A DNA stretch of 64,000 bases from Elizabethkingia bruuniana (GCF_002024805.1 NZ_CP014337.1:2728001-2792000), one strand, 5' to 3'. Shown: positions 8,320-19,232, numbered from the stretch's first letter. The notes: generated from the letters alone by a model not told the origin. Program-made: numbers and translations.

Positions 8320-9652
8320 ATCCTCTTGGGTTTGCTTCTATAGTTGTAAAGTCATTTGCAGAGTTGTTTGTATCCTGTAACACAACACGTCCGTTAATGA
8401 TTTCTTTAGTCTTTCTGATAACAGAATACGATGAATAATCTGGTAATGCCAGTCCGTTTTTATTAGTAAAAGTCCTTGTAGCATCTACACTTGTTGGCAA
8501 GTCTTTCGGTGCTTTTTGATCTTTATCTGTAATATCAACCCCATCCAGAATAAAACTAGCAGGAACCTGTACAAACAAAGATCCTTTAGGGTTCTTAGGA
8601 CTTGCTACTTTAGCCCATGAAGCTACCTGTTGTGGTGTAGCACTAATAATTGCCACTGCTGGTTTAGAAGTTAAATTCAGGATATAATCTGTAAGTGCAT
8701 TTACCCAATGTACAAATTCCATATCCGGAACCATAATATTCTGGACATCCCATTGGTAAGGATTTTTACCCTGACTTTTTGCATAATCTCCTACATAAAC
8801 TTCAAAATCAGCTTTGCTTAAATCAACCGTTAGAGAGGGGTTCTTAATCGTTACTTGTTTGCCATCATTTCCATCAAAAGGTGCTTTATGATTAATAGCA
8901 GTTTGTGCAATCACAATACTCTTCCCTGGTAAAATTGGATACTGTGTCCCATTTCCGGGAATTTTTATAATGGAACTGGCATATGCATAATCCGTATTCG
9001 CAGAGGATCCGCCACTAGCTGTCTGGCTCCAGTCATACTGCCCGTTGGCTAAAGTATAACTTGTTACATTATTATTTGTATTACCTTCCATTAGTGCTAC
9101 GTACAGACCGTCTGCAAAAATTGTCTGGTCCGAATTATTATGTATCTCTATAAACTGATCTCTAAATGCAGCTCCTTCACTTGTAGATGATCCTGCATAA
9201 TAAATTTGTTTAATAACCAAATCTCCAAGATTCCCGCTGGATACTGTGATAACTGTAGAAGAAACGTTAGCATTAATCGTAACTTTTTCCTGGAAGCCTC
9301 CAAAGTTTACAACCGGATAACTCGTTGTCTGTCCAAATGCTTTTTGATATTCGTCTTTGGTCATTTTCAATTCCGAAGTCACATTATAAGTTCCCGGGAG
9401 TATGCTGTTTAGCTTTAATTCTCCATTAGCATCAGTATTTCCTTTAATGCTATCTCTTGTCAAAGTATTCACTAAAACAACCTTTGCGTTGGCCGCACCC
9501 TTATTAGCAACATTCCCTGAAGCATTATCAAATTTTACCGTTACTGTAAAAGCCATTGGTCTGATTTCGTTGTTACCATTGAAATCATCACCTCTATTAC
9601 ACCCTATCAGGAATATAACAGGTATTAATAAAAGAAATATTAATTTTCTCAT
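8309..9652 (-). CDS. DUF4876 domain-containing lipoprotein
   Basis: 447 aa. The N-terminus is a lipoprotein signal with lipobox LIGC and Cys at residue 18. An N-terminal carboxypeptidase-regulatory or Ig-like region (VTVKFDNASGNVANKGAANA, residues about 35-125) precedes a lamin-tail-like part (FIEIHNNSDQTIFADGLYV). This architecture matches DUF4876, which sits beside TonB receptors. It is probably displayed on the outer membrane as a receptor accessory. It lies 23 bp downstream of the TonB receptor gene. Confidence 0.8.
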   Translation of the reverse strand: MRKLIFLLLIPVIFLIGCNRGDDFNGNNEIRPMAFTVTVKFDNASGNVANKGAANAKVVLVNTLTRDSIKGNTDANGELKLNSILPGTYNVTSELKMTKDEYQKAFGQTTSYPVVNFGGFQEKVTINANVSSTVITVSSGNLGDLVIKQIYYAGSSTSEGAAFRDQFIEIHNNSDQTIFADGLYVALMEGNTNNNVTSYTLANGQYDWSQTASGGSSANTDYAYASSIIKIPGNGTQYPILPGKSIVIAQTAINHKAPFDGNDGKQVTIKNPSLTVDLSKADFEVYVGDYAKSQGKNPYQWDVQNIMVPDMEFVHWVNALTDYILNLTSKPAVAIISATPQQVASWAKVASPKNPKGSLFVQVPASFILDGVDITDKDQKAPKDLPTSVDATRTFTNKNGLALPDYSSYSVIRKTKEIINGRVVLQDTNNSANDFTTIEANPRGYAQ

Positions 9653-9675
9653 AGTATATATTATTATAAATAAGT

Positions 9676-12402
9676 TTAGAATTTATAAGACAGATTAGCC
9701 CCAAAAGATATTGGTGTAAAATTGGTATATTCATATCCCGATTCATTATAGGGTTTCAGGTTAAAAACATTGTTAACATAAACTGAAACTCTGAAGCCAC
9801 TCAGGAAATCTTTTGTCACCCTAAGGTGGAAATTATGTAATGTCTTATGAGTTAATCCCGATACTCTTTCTTCAGAAGCCTTTCTGAATAAATTTGAATA
9901 CTTTGGATTTTTCCTGTCATTTTCGGGGATCATTGTTGTACGAAAATTATAATCTATATAACCTACGGGATAGACTGAATCTGAATAGGTATTTCTACGA
10001 TCTAAAAGAAAATTATCACTCCTAAGCCCTATAATCAATCCCGAATCTGGTAAATGATAGTCCAAACTAACACTAGCTCTGGCCATAGTTACTTTTCCAC
10101 CTGTATTATCGTATAATCCATACTGAAAATTAGGGTCTACAACTTCCGGAGCTTTAAGGAAAAGAACCGAATTATCCCGCACACTTTCTGTTTCAACATA
10201 AGAAGCATTAAAACTAGGCACCAGATTCAGAGCCTTAATTTTTCTAAAGCCGACCATCATCTCTAGCCCTTTATCTGTAGATGTTGCACCATTTACCACT
10301 TGAGTCTGAACATAACGGAATTTTTCAGTACCCACAATTTCAAAAGTAGGTCGTTCAGTACCCACAATATTGACATTTACCTTCGCCTTATCTACTTCTT
10401 TAACAACAGATTTAGATGTAAATCCATCAAATAGTTTATTGTAATATGCTGTTAAGCTAATGGAGGCAAACGGAAGCTGATAATCCACCCCGACTTCCGT
10501 CTTCCAGCTTTTCGATGGCTTCAGATCTACATTATCTCCTGGAGTAACTACCGTTTGCATAATTCCTACTGTATAATATCCAGGCAGTCTGTAGTCTCCT
10601 AATAAAAGATCTATATATCTGGGACCTGTATATAGTTGGTTTAATGAAGGTGCTTTCGAAGTTAATCCTCCTCCTAATCTCAAACTTGTTCTTCCCATTT
10701 TGTAAGCAACATTTACCCTTGGAGATAGTGTTGATACAGAGTTTTGTAAATCATATCGAAGTCCAAGATTTGCACGTAGCGAATGTTTATTGGCAAAAAC
10801 TTTATAAATATTATTCTGAATATAAAATGCAGTTTGAGTAGATGCTAAAACATTATCTCTGTAATTATAATCTCTTGCGCCATCAACAGAGCTTTTTGTT
10901 ATTGTAGTCGTTGCATATTGTCCGGCAGTACCATAGCGCCCAACACCAAAATTATCACCATATCTAAAGTTAAAACCTATAGAATAATCGTGTATCCATT
11001 TTGATTGGGCCGAAATATAACGACCATTTAAACTTACATTAGAATAAAGATTAAAAGGTTTACCCTCTACAAAAATTAGGTTGTCATAGCTTGGAGGTGT
11101 ATAAGGTGCATAATAAACACTGTTATCGGTAGCATTCCCATAGGGTCTGGCTCCCATGTTCAGAAAGTATTTCCTCATAGAATACTGATCTCCATAACTT
11201 ACACCAACATCGGCGCTCAGATTTTTCAAACCATTTTCTCTTCCTGGTTTAGAAGTAAGTCTGTAAGTAAAATTATTGCTTAACGAAAAATTCTTGTTAT
11301 TACTGTTGATTGTAAGCCCCGTTAAATCATCAGGATCCTTTTTACCTTCACTTATATTTTGTGAAAAACTAAATGAAAGCTTATTCCTCAATTTAGAACC
11401 TGTAACACTCCACATGGCATTTGTGCTGAAACGATTATAGCTCACAAGGCTCGATCTTGGCTCTACAATAGAATTCATATAATCTACAGAAACACTCAAA
11501 GCCTGATTACCTTTTATTTTAAATCCTTTATTCAGTCCGAATTGATATGTTCCTTCTTTAATCGAGGCTTCAACGCGAAGTGGCGACTGCCGTGCAATAG
11601 TATTTACTTTTATCAATCCGGTAGTCAGATCTCCATATTTAGCATCCGGAATACCTTGTATTACCTCAACACTCTCGATATTCACTACTGGAATCTCTCT
11701 AAGATCCATCCCGTAATTAGGCTGTCCCGGAGTAAGATTTCCGGCACTGGATGTCGTTCCAAAACTAGTTTTATAAGGTGGATCATAAGCAGAGCTGACA
11801 CTCTGCATATTTTCATTGTTGGACACAACCACATCGTTTACCATTAGCTGTACTCCAAAAGCTTTATTCCCGTAATCATCTCCGCCTGGGATTTGACTGC
11901 TACCGGTAATAGAAGCGCCGCTTGCCGTACGGAATACAATATTTTTAAACTGAGTATTGTTAAAAGGCTGCACATACTGCCCGGGTAGTTGCTGTAATAC
12001 ATCTCCAATAGAAAATGCCTGTACATTGTGTAAAGCTTCCTGCCTGATGCCAATCTCTGAGAATACTTTTTTCTTGGCAAACAGTTCTACTTCTTCAATC
12101 CGGATCTCGGATTTCTCTCTTGGTTTTGAGACAACAAGAATATATTCTTCATTTTCTTTTAACATAATTGTCTCAGGCTCTTTTCCTGGTTCTCTAATGA
12201 TGAAGCTACATTTTCCCAATAACTTTATATCACCACTTTTTGTTTTGGTAAAATTACAGTCCCGGACATTCAGAGAAGCTCCTTCAGCATATCGAAAATA
12301 AGATACCTTTCCATCATGTATTGTTTTCGATTGCCAATTTTGGGCATGCAAAGAACTGGCAGCCACCAAAAGCATGGTAGCGCTTAGTAAAGATTTATTC
12401 AC
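9676..12402 (-). CDS. TonB-dependent outer-membrane receptor
   Basis: About 908 aa. The GTG at 12400-12402 gives a clean signal peptide, MNKSLLSATMLLVAASSLHA. The longest open frame begins at a TTG (12423) that overlaps the likely -7 promoter element, so it is rejected; ATG 12375 is an alternative. Downstream come a plug domain (VFSEIGIRQEALHNVQAFSI, then VESVEVIQGIPDAKYGDLTTG) and a long C-terminal beta-barrel ending NLSYKF. It imports a ligand across the outer membrane using TonB energy. No carboxypeptidase-regulatory repeat of the SusC type is obvious. The ligand is unknown; the downstream cytochrome peroxidase hints at a redox-active or metal-containing substrate. Confidence 0.88.
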   Translation of the reverse strand: MNKSLLSATMLLVAASSLHAQNWQSKTIHDGKVSYFRYAEGASLNVRDCNFTKTKSGDIKLLGKCSFIIREPGKEPETIMLKENEEYILVVSKPREKSEIRIEEVELFAKKKVFSEIGIRQEALHNVQAFSIGDVLQQLPGQYVQPFNNTQFKNIVFRTASGASITGSSQIPGGDDYGNKAFGVQLMVNDVVVSNNENMQSVSSAYDPPYKTSFGTTSSAGNLTPGQPNYGMDLREIPVVNIESVEVIQGIPDAKYGDLTTGLIKVNTIARQSPLRVEASIKEGTYQFGLNKGFKIKGNQALSVSVDYMNSIVEPRSSLVSYNRFSTNAMWSVTGSKLRNKLSFSFSQNISEGKKDPDDLTGLTINSNNKNFSLSNNFTYRLTSKPGRENGLKNLSADVGVSYGDQYSMRKYFLNMGARPYGNATDNSVYYAPYTPPSYDNLIFVEGKPFNLYSNVSLNGRYISAQSKWIHDYSIGFNFRYGDNFGVGRYGTAGQYATTTITKSSVDGARDYNYRDNVLASTQTAFYIQNNIYKVFANKHSLRANLGLRYDLQNSVSTLSPRVNVAYKMGRTSLRLGGGLTSKAPSLNQLYTGPRYIDLLLGDYRLPGYYTVGIMQTVVTPGDNVDLKPSKSWKTEVGVDYQLPFASISLTAYYNKLFDGFTSKSVVKEVDKAKVNVNIVGTERPTFEIVGTEKFRYVQTQVVNGATSTDKGLEMMVGFRKIKALNLVPSFNASYVETESVRDNSVLFLKAPEVVDPNFQYGLYDNTGGKVTMARASVSLDYHLPDSGLIIGLRSDNFLLDRRNTYSDSVYPVGYIDYNFRTTMIPENDRKNPKYSNLFRKASEERVSGLTHKTLHNFHLRVTKDFLSGFRVSVYVNNVFNLKPYNESGYEYTNFTPISFGANLSYKF

Positions 12403-12420
12403 ATCATACAGATTAAGCGA

Positions 12421-12428
12421 CAAAGTTA
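12421..12428 (-). promoter_or_regulatory. -7 element of the TonB operon promoter
   Basis: TAACTTTG on the minus strand fits the Bacteroidota -7 consensus TAnnTTTG. It is followed at about 20 nt by the preferred GTG start, which would leave a short leader. No convincing TTG -33 element is seen upstream. The 198-bp divergent gap to the next plus-strand gene is otherwise AT-rich. Confidence 0.5.
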
Positions 12429-12621
12429 TTTATATTTTTTCTAAATAAAAATAAAATTGTCTCATTTGCAGACTTTATCAACTATGATTTAAAAGAAAAA
12501 TAATCTAATAACCCTAGGATAAAACGATGAATAGTCGGGCTTTAAAGCGATTTACAGAAATTTAGAAAAATATTTATTTAATGATAAATATCATCAGTAT
12601 ATTTAACTTCAAAATAACAAC

Positions 12622-13389
12622 ATGAGATACTTATATTGCTTTTTTATCCTGTTTTGCTTCAATTCAAAATCTTTTGCACAAAAACAAAATGCTGTGAAAT
12701 CGGAGACAAAAGAAATTGAAAGTGGAAGAATTACGAAACAATTTACAAATGGTAAGCTTACTAGCTTTACAGTGGATATGGCGGCTGTAAATTATGGAAA
12801 TACACTTTTCTTCACAAAAGAAGATAATATCATTAACATAAAAGACGGGCAGAAACCCGATGCATTGATCAGAATTTATCTAAAAAACAAAAGATATACA
12901 ACTGATCTCCAGTATCAAAATAAAGAACTGATGTATATTGAGTCAATTGATTTAGACCTCAATAATCTACCGCCAAACAGCATTATCTCTTCTCAATACA
13001 AAGATGGAAAAGCAGAAAGCATTATCAGCAGAGCCAATCCCGAGGATACCCGTGGGTTGGACAAAGTGTTAAAGTTATTCTGGAGAATGGATAAAAAAAC
13101 AAATCTTACAGATATTGATTCTATCTTCAATGCACTTGCAGATGACTTTTCACAAGAAGATGCATTACTGAAAATATATTATGGTCGCTATGCTGATAAA
13201 TTTGAACCTTTACCCACTGCCTATCTAAATACAGATAATTCAGGGAAAATTAAAAAGGGAATTATATGGACAGAGACCAGTGGTCAGAATGGCAAGTATA
13301 ACATATACAGTAATGGGAAAGTTACTAAATCTGCTAATCAGAATCTGACAGACTTCCAGAAAACTATTATGGATTATATGGAAAAGTAG
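12622..13389 (+). CDS. Secreted protein of unknown function
   Basis: 255 aa. Residues 1-19 form a signal peptide (MRYLYCFFILFCFNSKSFAQ). The mature protein is charged, with no domain I recognise. It stands alone on the plus strand, diverging from the TonB operon and converging on the WYL regulator, and is followed by a palindromic repeat that may terminate transcription. Confidence 0.75.
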   Translation: MRYLYCFFILFCFNSKSFAQKQNAVKSETKEIESGRITKQFTNGKLTSFTVDMAAVNYGNTLFFTKEDNIINIKDGQKPDALIRIYLKNKRYTTDLQYQNKELMYIESIDLDLNNLPPNSIISSQYKDGKAESIISRANPEDTRGLDKVLKLFWRMDKKTNLTDIDSIFNALADDFSQEDALLKIYYGRYADKFEPLPTAYLNTDNSGKIKKGIIWTETSGQNGKYNIYSNGKVTKSANQNLTDFQKTIMDYMEK

Positions 13390-13486
13390 AACTTAGAATT
13401 AACATTAAAATAACAAACAGTATGTCAGTCTGGACTGAATTATCCGAAGTGAGGCTGAGAATAGTTCTGTACAGGAATCTTTTAAA

Positions 13487-13581
13487 TCATTAAGAAATTA
13501 AGGGTATTGAGAGATGTTAGCAAGAAAATAAGCTAAAATTTCTTAATAACTTAATGGTAAAAATTATGCTAAAATTAGCAT
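13487..13581. repeat. Palindromic TTAAGAAATTAAG-type intergenic element
   Basis: Two inverted arms, TCATTAAGAAATTAAGGG near 13488 and TTTCTTAATAACTTAATGG near 13539, flank about 35 bp. A small hairpin (ATGCTA-AAAT-TAGCAT at 13566-13581) follows. The arms resemble the triple repeat at 28.9-29.3 kb. It lies between convergent genes and may act as a bidirectional terminator. Confidence 0.5.
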
Positions 13582-13595
13582 TCCTTCAAATTAAT

Positions 13596-14618
13596 TTATT
13601 GATTTTCTTCCTGAGATTCAGACTCCCTGTAATTACTGACAGCTTTCTGCAGCTTTTGCTCAATACGCTTCTTTAATCTCAGTGGCTGATATAGTACCAG
13701 ACTTTCTCCAAAGCCTAACAACAAACGTTCTAGTTCATAATTTAGCTGAACTTTTATCCCAAAGATGGTCCCATCATCTTTCTCTTCCACAATCTGCTGA
13801 CTGTGATGCAAAGGTTTTGTTTTTACATAAGGAGCATTGCTTTTATCCACAAAGAAAACAACATTTCGGGGATGCATACTCTCCGAAACAGTAACTCCTA
13901 CAACATCTTTAAAATATTCATCTCCATTCAAGTTTTTATCAATATAGGCAGATTGTTCATCTGTCTCAATATTTTCCATTCTGTCCAGTGCCAGATTACA
14001 CATACTTCCCTTATATAGACATATCAGGAACCAGCGATTGTTAAATTCTTTTAGCAGCTGCGGATGAACAGTATAGGTACTAAAATCTCTGGCGGTGAAG
14101 CTTTTATAGAGAATCTTCAGTACCTTTTTATTCAATACAGCCTGATATAATATATCAATATGTTCAAGACCTTTTAATAGTTCGTTTTTATCCAGATGAA
14201 TAATTGACTTCTGCTGAACTGCATTTACCGAATCTTCCAGTTTTTGCAATACACCATTCATTTCTCGGAACATCGAAAAGTCCTTGAACTGCTTCAGAAT
14301 CTGTATTGCATTGTTCATGGCCTTCAGATCACTTTCATTAACAGAAATATGATGAATGCTGTATTCCGGATCACTATAACGGTAATACTTACGTTCGTAT
14401 ACTTCTATCGGAGCTTCATAACCAAACTTCTCACTGCGCATGTTCTGCAAATCCAGTTGTATCGTTCGTTTACTTACATACGACTCCTTTCCCTCATATT
14501 CAAACAGGGCTTCTGAACATTCATCTATCAGATCTTCCAGTGTATACTTGCGGTATTTATTTTTCAGACACTTATCCAGCGTTTTATACCGGATCAATGC
14601 ATTTTTATTAGAAGACAT
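13596..14618 (-). CDS. WYL domain transcriptional regulator
   Basis: 340 aa. The N-terminal region (1-85) is a DNA-binding winged-helix type (YTLEDLIDECSEALFEYEG, VSKRTIQLDLQNMR). The centre and C-terminus form a WYL domain with the signature NNRWFLICLYKG at about residues 194-205 and the C-terminal WCX-like extension (RLLLGFGESLVLYQPLRLKK). WYL proteins bind nucleic-acid or nucleotide ligands and regulate DNA-damage, RNA or defence genes. It lies on the opposite strand 0.6 kb upstream of the rtcB operon, with hopJ between. It is the only regulator beside that locus and is therefore a candidate for its control, which is inference. Confidence 0.88.
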   Translation of the reverse strand: MSSNKNALIRYKTLDKCLKNKYRKYTLEDLIDECSEALFEYEGKESYVSKRTIQLDLQNMRSEKFGYEAPIEVYERKYYRYSDPEYSIHHISVNESDLKAMNNAIQILKQFKDFSMFREMNGVLQKLEDSVNAVQQKSIIHLDKNELLKGLEHIDILYQAVLNKKVLKILYKSFTARDFSTYTVHPQLLKEFNNRWFLICLYKGSMCNLALDRMENIETDEQSAYIDKNLNGDEYFKDVVGVTVSESMHPRNVVFFVDKSNAPYVKTKPLHHSQQIVEEKDDGTIFGIKVQLNYELERLLLGFGESLVLYQPLRLKKRIEQKLQKAVSNYRESESQEENQ

Positions 14619-14628
14619 ATTTCAAAAT

Positions 14629-14850
14629 TAGAAGTTAGAAGTTAGAAGTTGGAATTTAGAGGTTAGGAGCCAATTATCATACAGATTATAACACAAAGAC
14701 ACGATTAGATATAGCATTTCAACCGCAATCAAGGCACAAAGAAAAATCAAAGATTTTTCTATTGATACTTCTATATTTATATTGAGATAAAATCCTTGTG
14801 CCCTGGAAGCAGTATATTATCACTTATCTTTTGTGCCTTTGTGATGTTTA
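14629..14850. repeat. Degenerate heptamer and CACAAAG repeats in the WYL/hopJ gap
   Basis: The 243-bp gap starts with tandem GTTAGAA-like heptamers (about 14629-14667), the reverse complement of the TTCTAACTTC string at 34.52 kb. It also holds direct and inverted copies of GGCACAAAG (near 14690, 14738 and, inverted, 14829-14843). No gene is seen. These are degenerate dispersed repeats of unknown role; the heptamers lie in the WYL gene's own promoter region. Confidence 0.5.
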
Positions 14851-14861
14851 ACATTACTAAG

Positions 14862-15212
14862 TTATTTCTTCTTCAGCGCTTCCCCTTCAAAAGCAATACC
14901 GTCCCATCCAAACTCTATAAAGTTTCTGATGTTCTGGTGGTCTGTACCCTCCGGATTTTTCAATACATCTTCTCTGTAGAATGCACCGAAAAGATTTAAT
15001 GTATCTTCTTTAGACAGATTATTCGCTTTCGCAAAGCTAAATACCTTACAAGAGCCATTATTCTGACCTGCTTCATTTACTGTATTACCATTTTTGAATT
15101 CAGTTGGGGTAAAATCATAATTGCCATCGATGTAAGCAATAACATCGTTAAACGCTATAGTTTCAGGAGACTTATCTAATTGTTCTAATATCATATTCAT
15201 ATTTTTTTTCAA
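14862..15212 (-). CDS. HopJ type III effector family protein
   Basis: 116 aa. The whole protein matches the HopJ family pattern: a PETIAFNDVIAYIDGNYDFTPTEF core, NGSCKVFSFAK, and a C-terminal NIRNFIEFGWDGIAFEG. Despite its name, the family is widespread in bacteria without type III secretion, and its role is unknown. Two further Met codons near the start (residues 5 and 7) are possible alternatives. It diverges from rtcB across a 77-bp gap that contains the operator-like repeats, so it may share that control. Confidence 0.85.
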   Translation of the reverse strand: MKKNMNMILEQLDKSPETIAFNDVIAYIDGNYDFTPTEFKNGNTVNEAGQNNGSCKVFSFAKANNLSKEDTLNLFGAFYREDVLKNPEGTDHQNIRNFIEFGWDGIAFEGEALKKK

Positions 15213-15220
15213 AAATATAA

Positions 15221-17527
<2,307 letters not shown>

Positions 17528-17557
17528 TTTTTTAATGATGATGCAAAAAAATAAACC

Positions 17558-17605
17558 TGCGCAAAAACATTACGCACTTCAGTTTTTACTTTGCATCATC
17601 AAATT
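17558..17605 (+). promoter_or_regulatory. Promoter of the tRNA-like RNA and rsr, copy 2 of the duplicated element
   Basis: Second copy of the 48-bp element, in the same orientation and without indels relative to 15233-15280. The half-sites are TGCGCA (17558-17563) and TACGCA (17571-17576), the -7-like box is TACTTTGCAT (17587-17596), and the element ends at the base before the RNA's acceptor stem. The start point would lie within a few bases of G17606. The A/G variants of the two half-sites are swapped relative to copy 1, so each promoter has one TACGCA and one TGCGCA. Confidence 0.8.
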
Positions 17606-17733
17606 GAGACTGTAGCTCAGAGGATAGAGCCACGTAAAAACACTTTACCAGATTTTAATCTGCATTGCAGGTATGATGATAAAGTTACTTCGCTTGGGGC
17701 CGTTGGTCGCCGGTTCGAATCCGGCCAGTCTCT
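17606..17733 (+). ncRNA. tRNA-like non-coding RNA, candidate bacterial Y RNA (Yrl)
   Basis: The ends form a perfect 7-bp acceptor stem (GAGACTG 17606-17612 with CAGTCTC 17726-17732). A canonical D arm follows (GCTC 17615-17618, loop AGAGGATA, GAGC 17627-17630). The T arm is canonical too (GCCGG 17709-17713, loop TTCGAAT, CCGGC 17721-17725). No normal anticodon arm exists: 78 nt (17631-17708) take the place of the anticodon arm and variable loop. They can fold as a bulged stem, GTA plus ACTTTA (17642-17647) with TAAAGT plus TAC (17680-17688), enclosing a CAGA/TCTG hairpin. No CCA is encoded. Its position just before the Ro60/Rsr gene matches bacterial Y RNAs, which carry tRNA-mimicking modules. 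A tRNA with an intron-like insert is the alternative. Confidence 0.8.
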
Positions 17734-17741
17734 CAATAACT

Positions 17742-17808
17742 GAAGTGGTGTGAGATATAAGGTTACTTCGTTCAGGAAAAAAACACCTTTATTAGTATTA
17801 ACCACTTC
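17742..17808 (+). ncRNA. Structured RNA segment between the tRNA-like RNA and rsr
   Basis: An 8-bp perfect closing stem (GAAGTGGT 17742-17749 with ACCACTTC 17801-17808) encloses a second stem (ATAAGGT 17757-17763 with ACCTTTAT 17785-17792, one bulge). The internal loop repeats GTTACTTCG (17762-17770), also present in the tRNA-like insert at 17684-17692. It may be the 3' Ro-binding part of the same RNA, a processing signal, or an attenuator that lets the RNA accumulate separately from rsr mRNA. The sequence does not decide between these. Confidence 0.5.
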
Positions 17809-17832
17809 TTTAACTAAAAAAACAAAATAGTG

Positions 17833-19212
17833 ATGTCAAAGTTAAATTCAAAAAAAACAGGATTTGCTTCCGGTATTATAGCCGGAAAACAAACAAATAC
17901 AGCAGGGAAATATTCCCATTATGAATTGTTGAGAAGAGTAACACTTGCCAACCTTCTTTTTGAATCTGACTATTACCAGCCGGCGGATGAAATTATGGCG
18001 CAGATAGAAAATTTGTGTTATAAAGTAACAGGGCAACAGGTTATTGACCTGGCACTGGAATGCCGTTTTGAACAGAAACTGAGACATACACCGCTATGGC
18101 TGTTAATTCTTGCAAATGACATTCATAATGTAAATGTAAAAGATGCTATTGCCAGAATAGCCAACAGACCTGATATGACTATAGATCTGCTTCAGATGCT
18201 GAAAGCCAGAAACGGATCTTATAAAATGTCTAAATCTGTAAAAAAAGGTCTCTCAAAAGCTTTTGACCAATACGATGAATACCAGATTGCTAAATACCGA
18301 AAAAGCAATATGGAAGTATCTTTGGTAGATGTGATGAACCTTGTACATCCAAAGCCAACTCCGGAAAACGAAAAGGCATTAAAAGCTTTGGTAGAAGATA
18401 CATTGAAACCTGCCAATACATGGGAAGTAGCTTTGTCCCAAGGTGCCGATAAAAAAGAAACCTTCGAGAGAATGCTGACTGAAAAAAGTTTGGGTTCACT
18501 GGCTATATTAAGAAATCTTAGAAGTATGACTGAGGCAGGACTTTCCAGAAAAATAATCCGGAAGGCTATTGCTCAGGTAAAAAGTAACTGGCTGACACCT
18601 TTAAATTTTCTGGCTGCACAAAGAAATGCGCCGGAATATACAGCTTACATCAACGATGCTATGGAAAATTGTTTCTCTCAGGAGAAAATAGCGGGGACTA
18701 CCATTTTAGCTATCGATGTATCCGGAAGTATGGGACAGGTAACCTCATCCAATTCCAAATTTTCCAGAATGGATTTAGCTTTTGCTATGGCAGCAGTCGG
18801 TTCTTATATCTTTGAAGATCTTATTTTAGTATTTACAGCTGGCAGCGATTCTTCCCGAAAAGGAAAACATATGATATGGGATAGTGCTAAAGGCCTGGGG
18901 ATATTCAAATATTATAAAAAAATATATTCTGAATTAGGTGGTGGTGGTATTTTCACTTATCAGCTATGTGAATGGCTGAAGGAAAAAGGTTATGCCAAAG
19001 ATGCAGACCGACTGGTTGTGATATCAGATAGCCAGGATATCGATGCACAATACGGATCTAAAAGAAAACCAGATACTGCACCATATAAGACTTCTTATAT
19101 TATTGATATCTCTACCCATACCCACGGAATAAAAACCGAAAACTGGACAGCAGAAATCAACGGATGGAGCGATCGTGTTTTCCATTATATTAAGGCTTTG
19201 GAAAGTAACTAA
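17833..19212 (+). CDS. rsr: TROVE domain protein, Ro60 orthologue (Rsr)
   Basis: 459 aa from ATG 17833 (a GTG lies one codon upstream). The N-terminal 260 residues are the helical HEAT-like TROVE ring (NTAGKYSHYELLRRVTLANL, LRHTPLWLLILAND). The C-terminal part is a von Willebrand A domain with an intact MIDAS, DVSGSMG, at residues 295-301. Ro60 proteins form a ring that binds Y RNAs on the outside and threads single-stranded 3' ends of misfolded RNA through the cavity. In Deinococcus and Salmonella Rsr works with a Y RNA and exoribonucleases such as PNPase. The adjacent structured RNA is the natural ligand candidate. Confidence 0.93.
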   Translation: MSKLNSKKTGFASGIIAGKQTNTAGKYSHYELLRRVTLANLLFESDYYQPADEIMAQIENLCYKVTGQQVIDLALECRFEQKLRHTPLWLLILANDIHNVNVKDAIARIANRPDMTIDLLQMLKARNGSYKMSKSVKKGLSKAFDQYDEYQIAKYRKSNMEVSLVDVMNLVHPKPTPENEKALKALVEDTLKPANTWEVALSQGADKKETFERMLTEKSLGSLAILRNLRSMTEAGLSRKIIRKAIAQVKSNWLTPLNFLAAQRNAPEYTAYINDAMENCFSQEKIAGTTILAIDVSGSMGQVTSSNSKFSRMDLAFAMAAVGSYIFEDLILVFTAGSDSSRKGKHMIWDSAKGLGIFKYYKKIYSELGGGGIFTYQLCEWLKEKGYAKDADRLVVISDSQDIDAQYGSKRKPDTAPYKTSYIIDISTHTHGIKTENWTAEINGWSDRVFHYIKALESN

Positions 19213-19232
19213 TCTGAATTAAAAATAATAAA

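Noticed and set aside
12378..12423. Longer TonB receptor start at TTG 12423
   Set aside because: Overlaps the likely -7 box TAACTTTG, and the GTG at 12402 gives a proper signal peptide.
14862..15212. Evidence of a type III secretion effector
   Set aside because: HopJ-family proteins occur widely in bacteria without type III secretion, and no secretion genes are in the window.
17606..17733. Functional tRNA gene
   Set aside because: Acceptor, D and T arms are perfect, but the anticodon arm is replaced by 78 nt with no 5-bp stem/7-nt loop and no clear anticodon. Kept as a tRNA-like ncRNA.
17617..17805. 62-aa minus-strand frame across the tRNA-like RNA
   Set aside because: It runs antisense through the structured RNA and has no family resemblance; the RNA explains the constraint.
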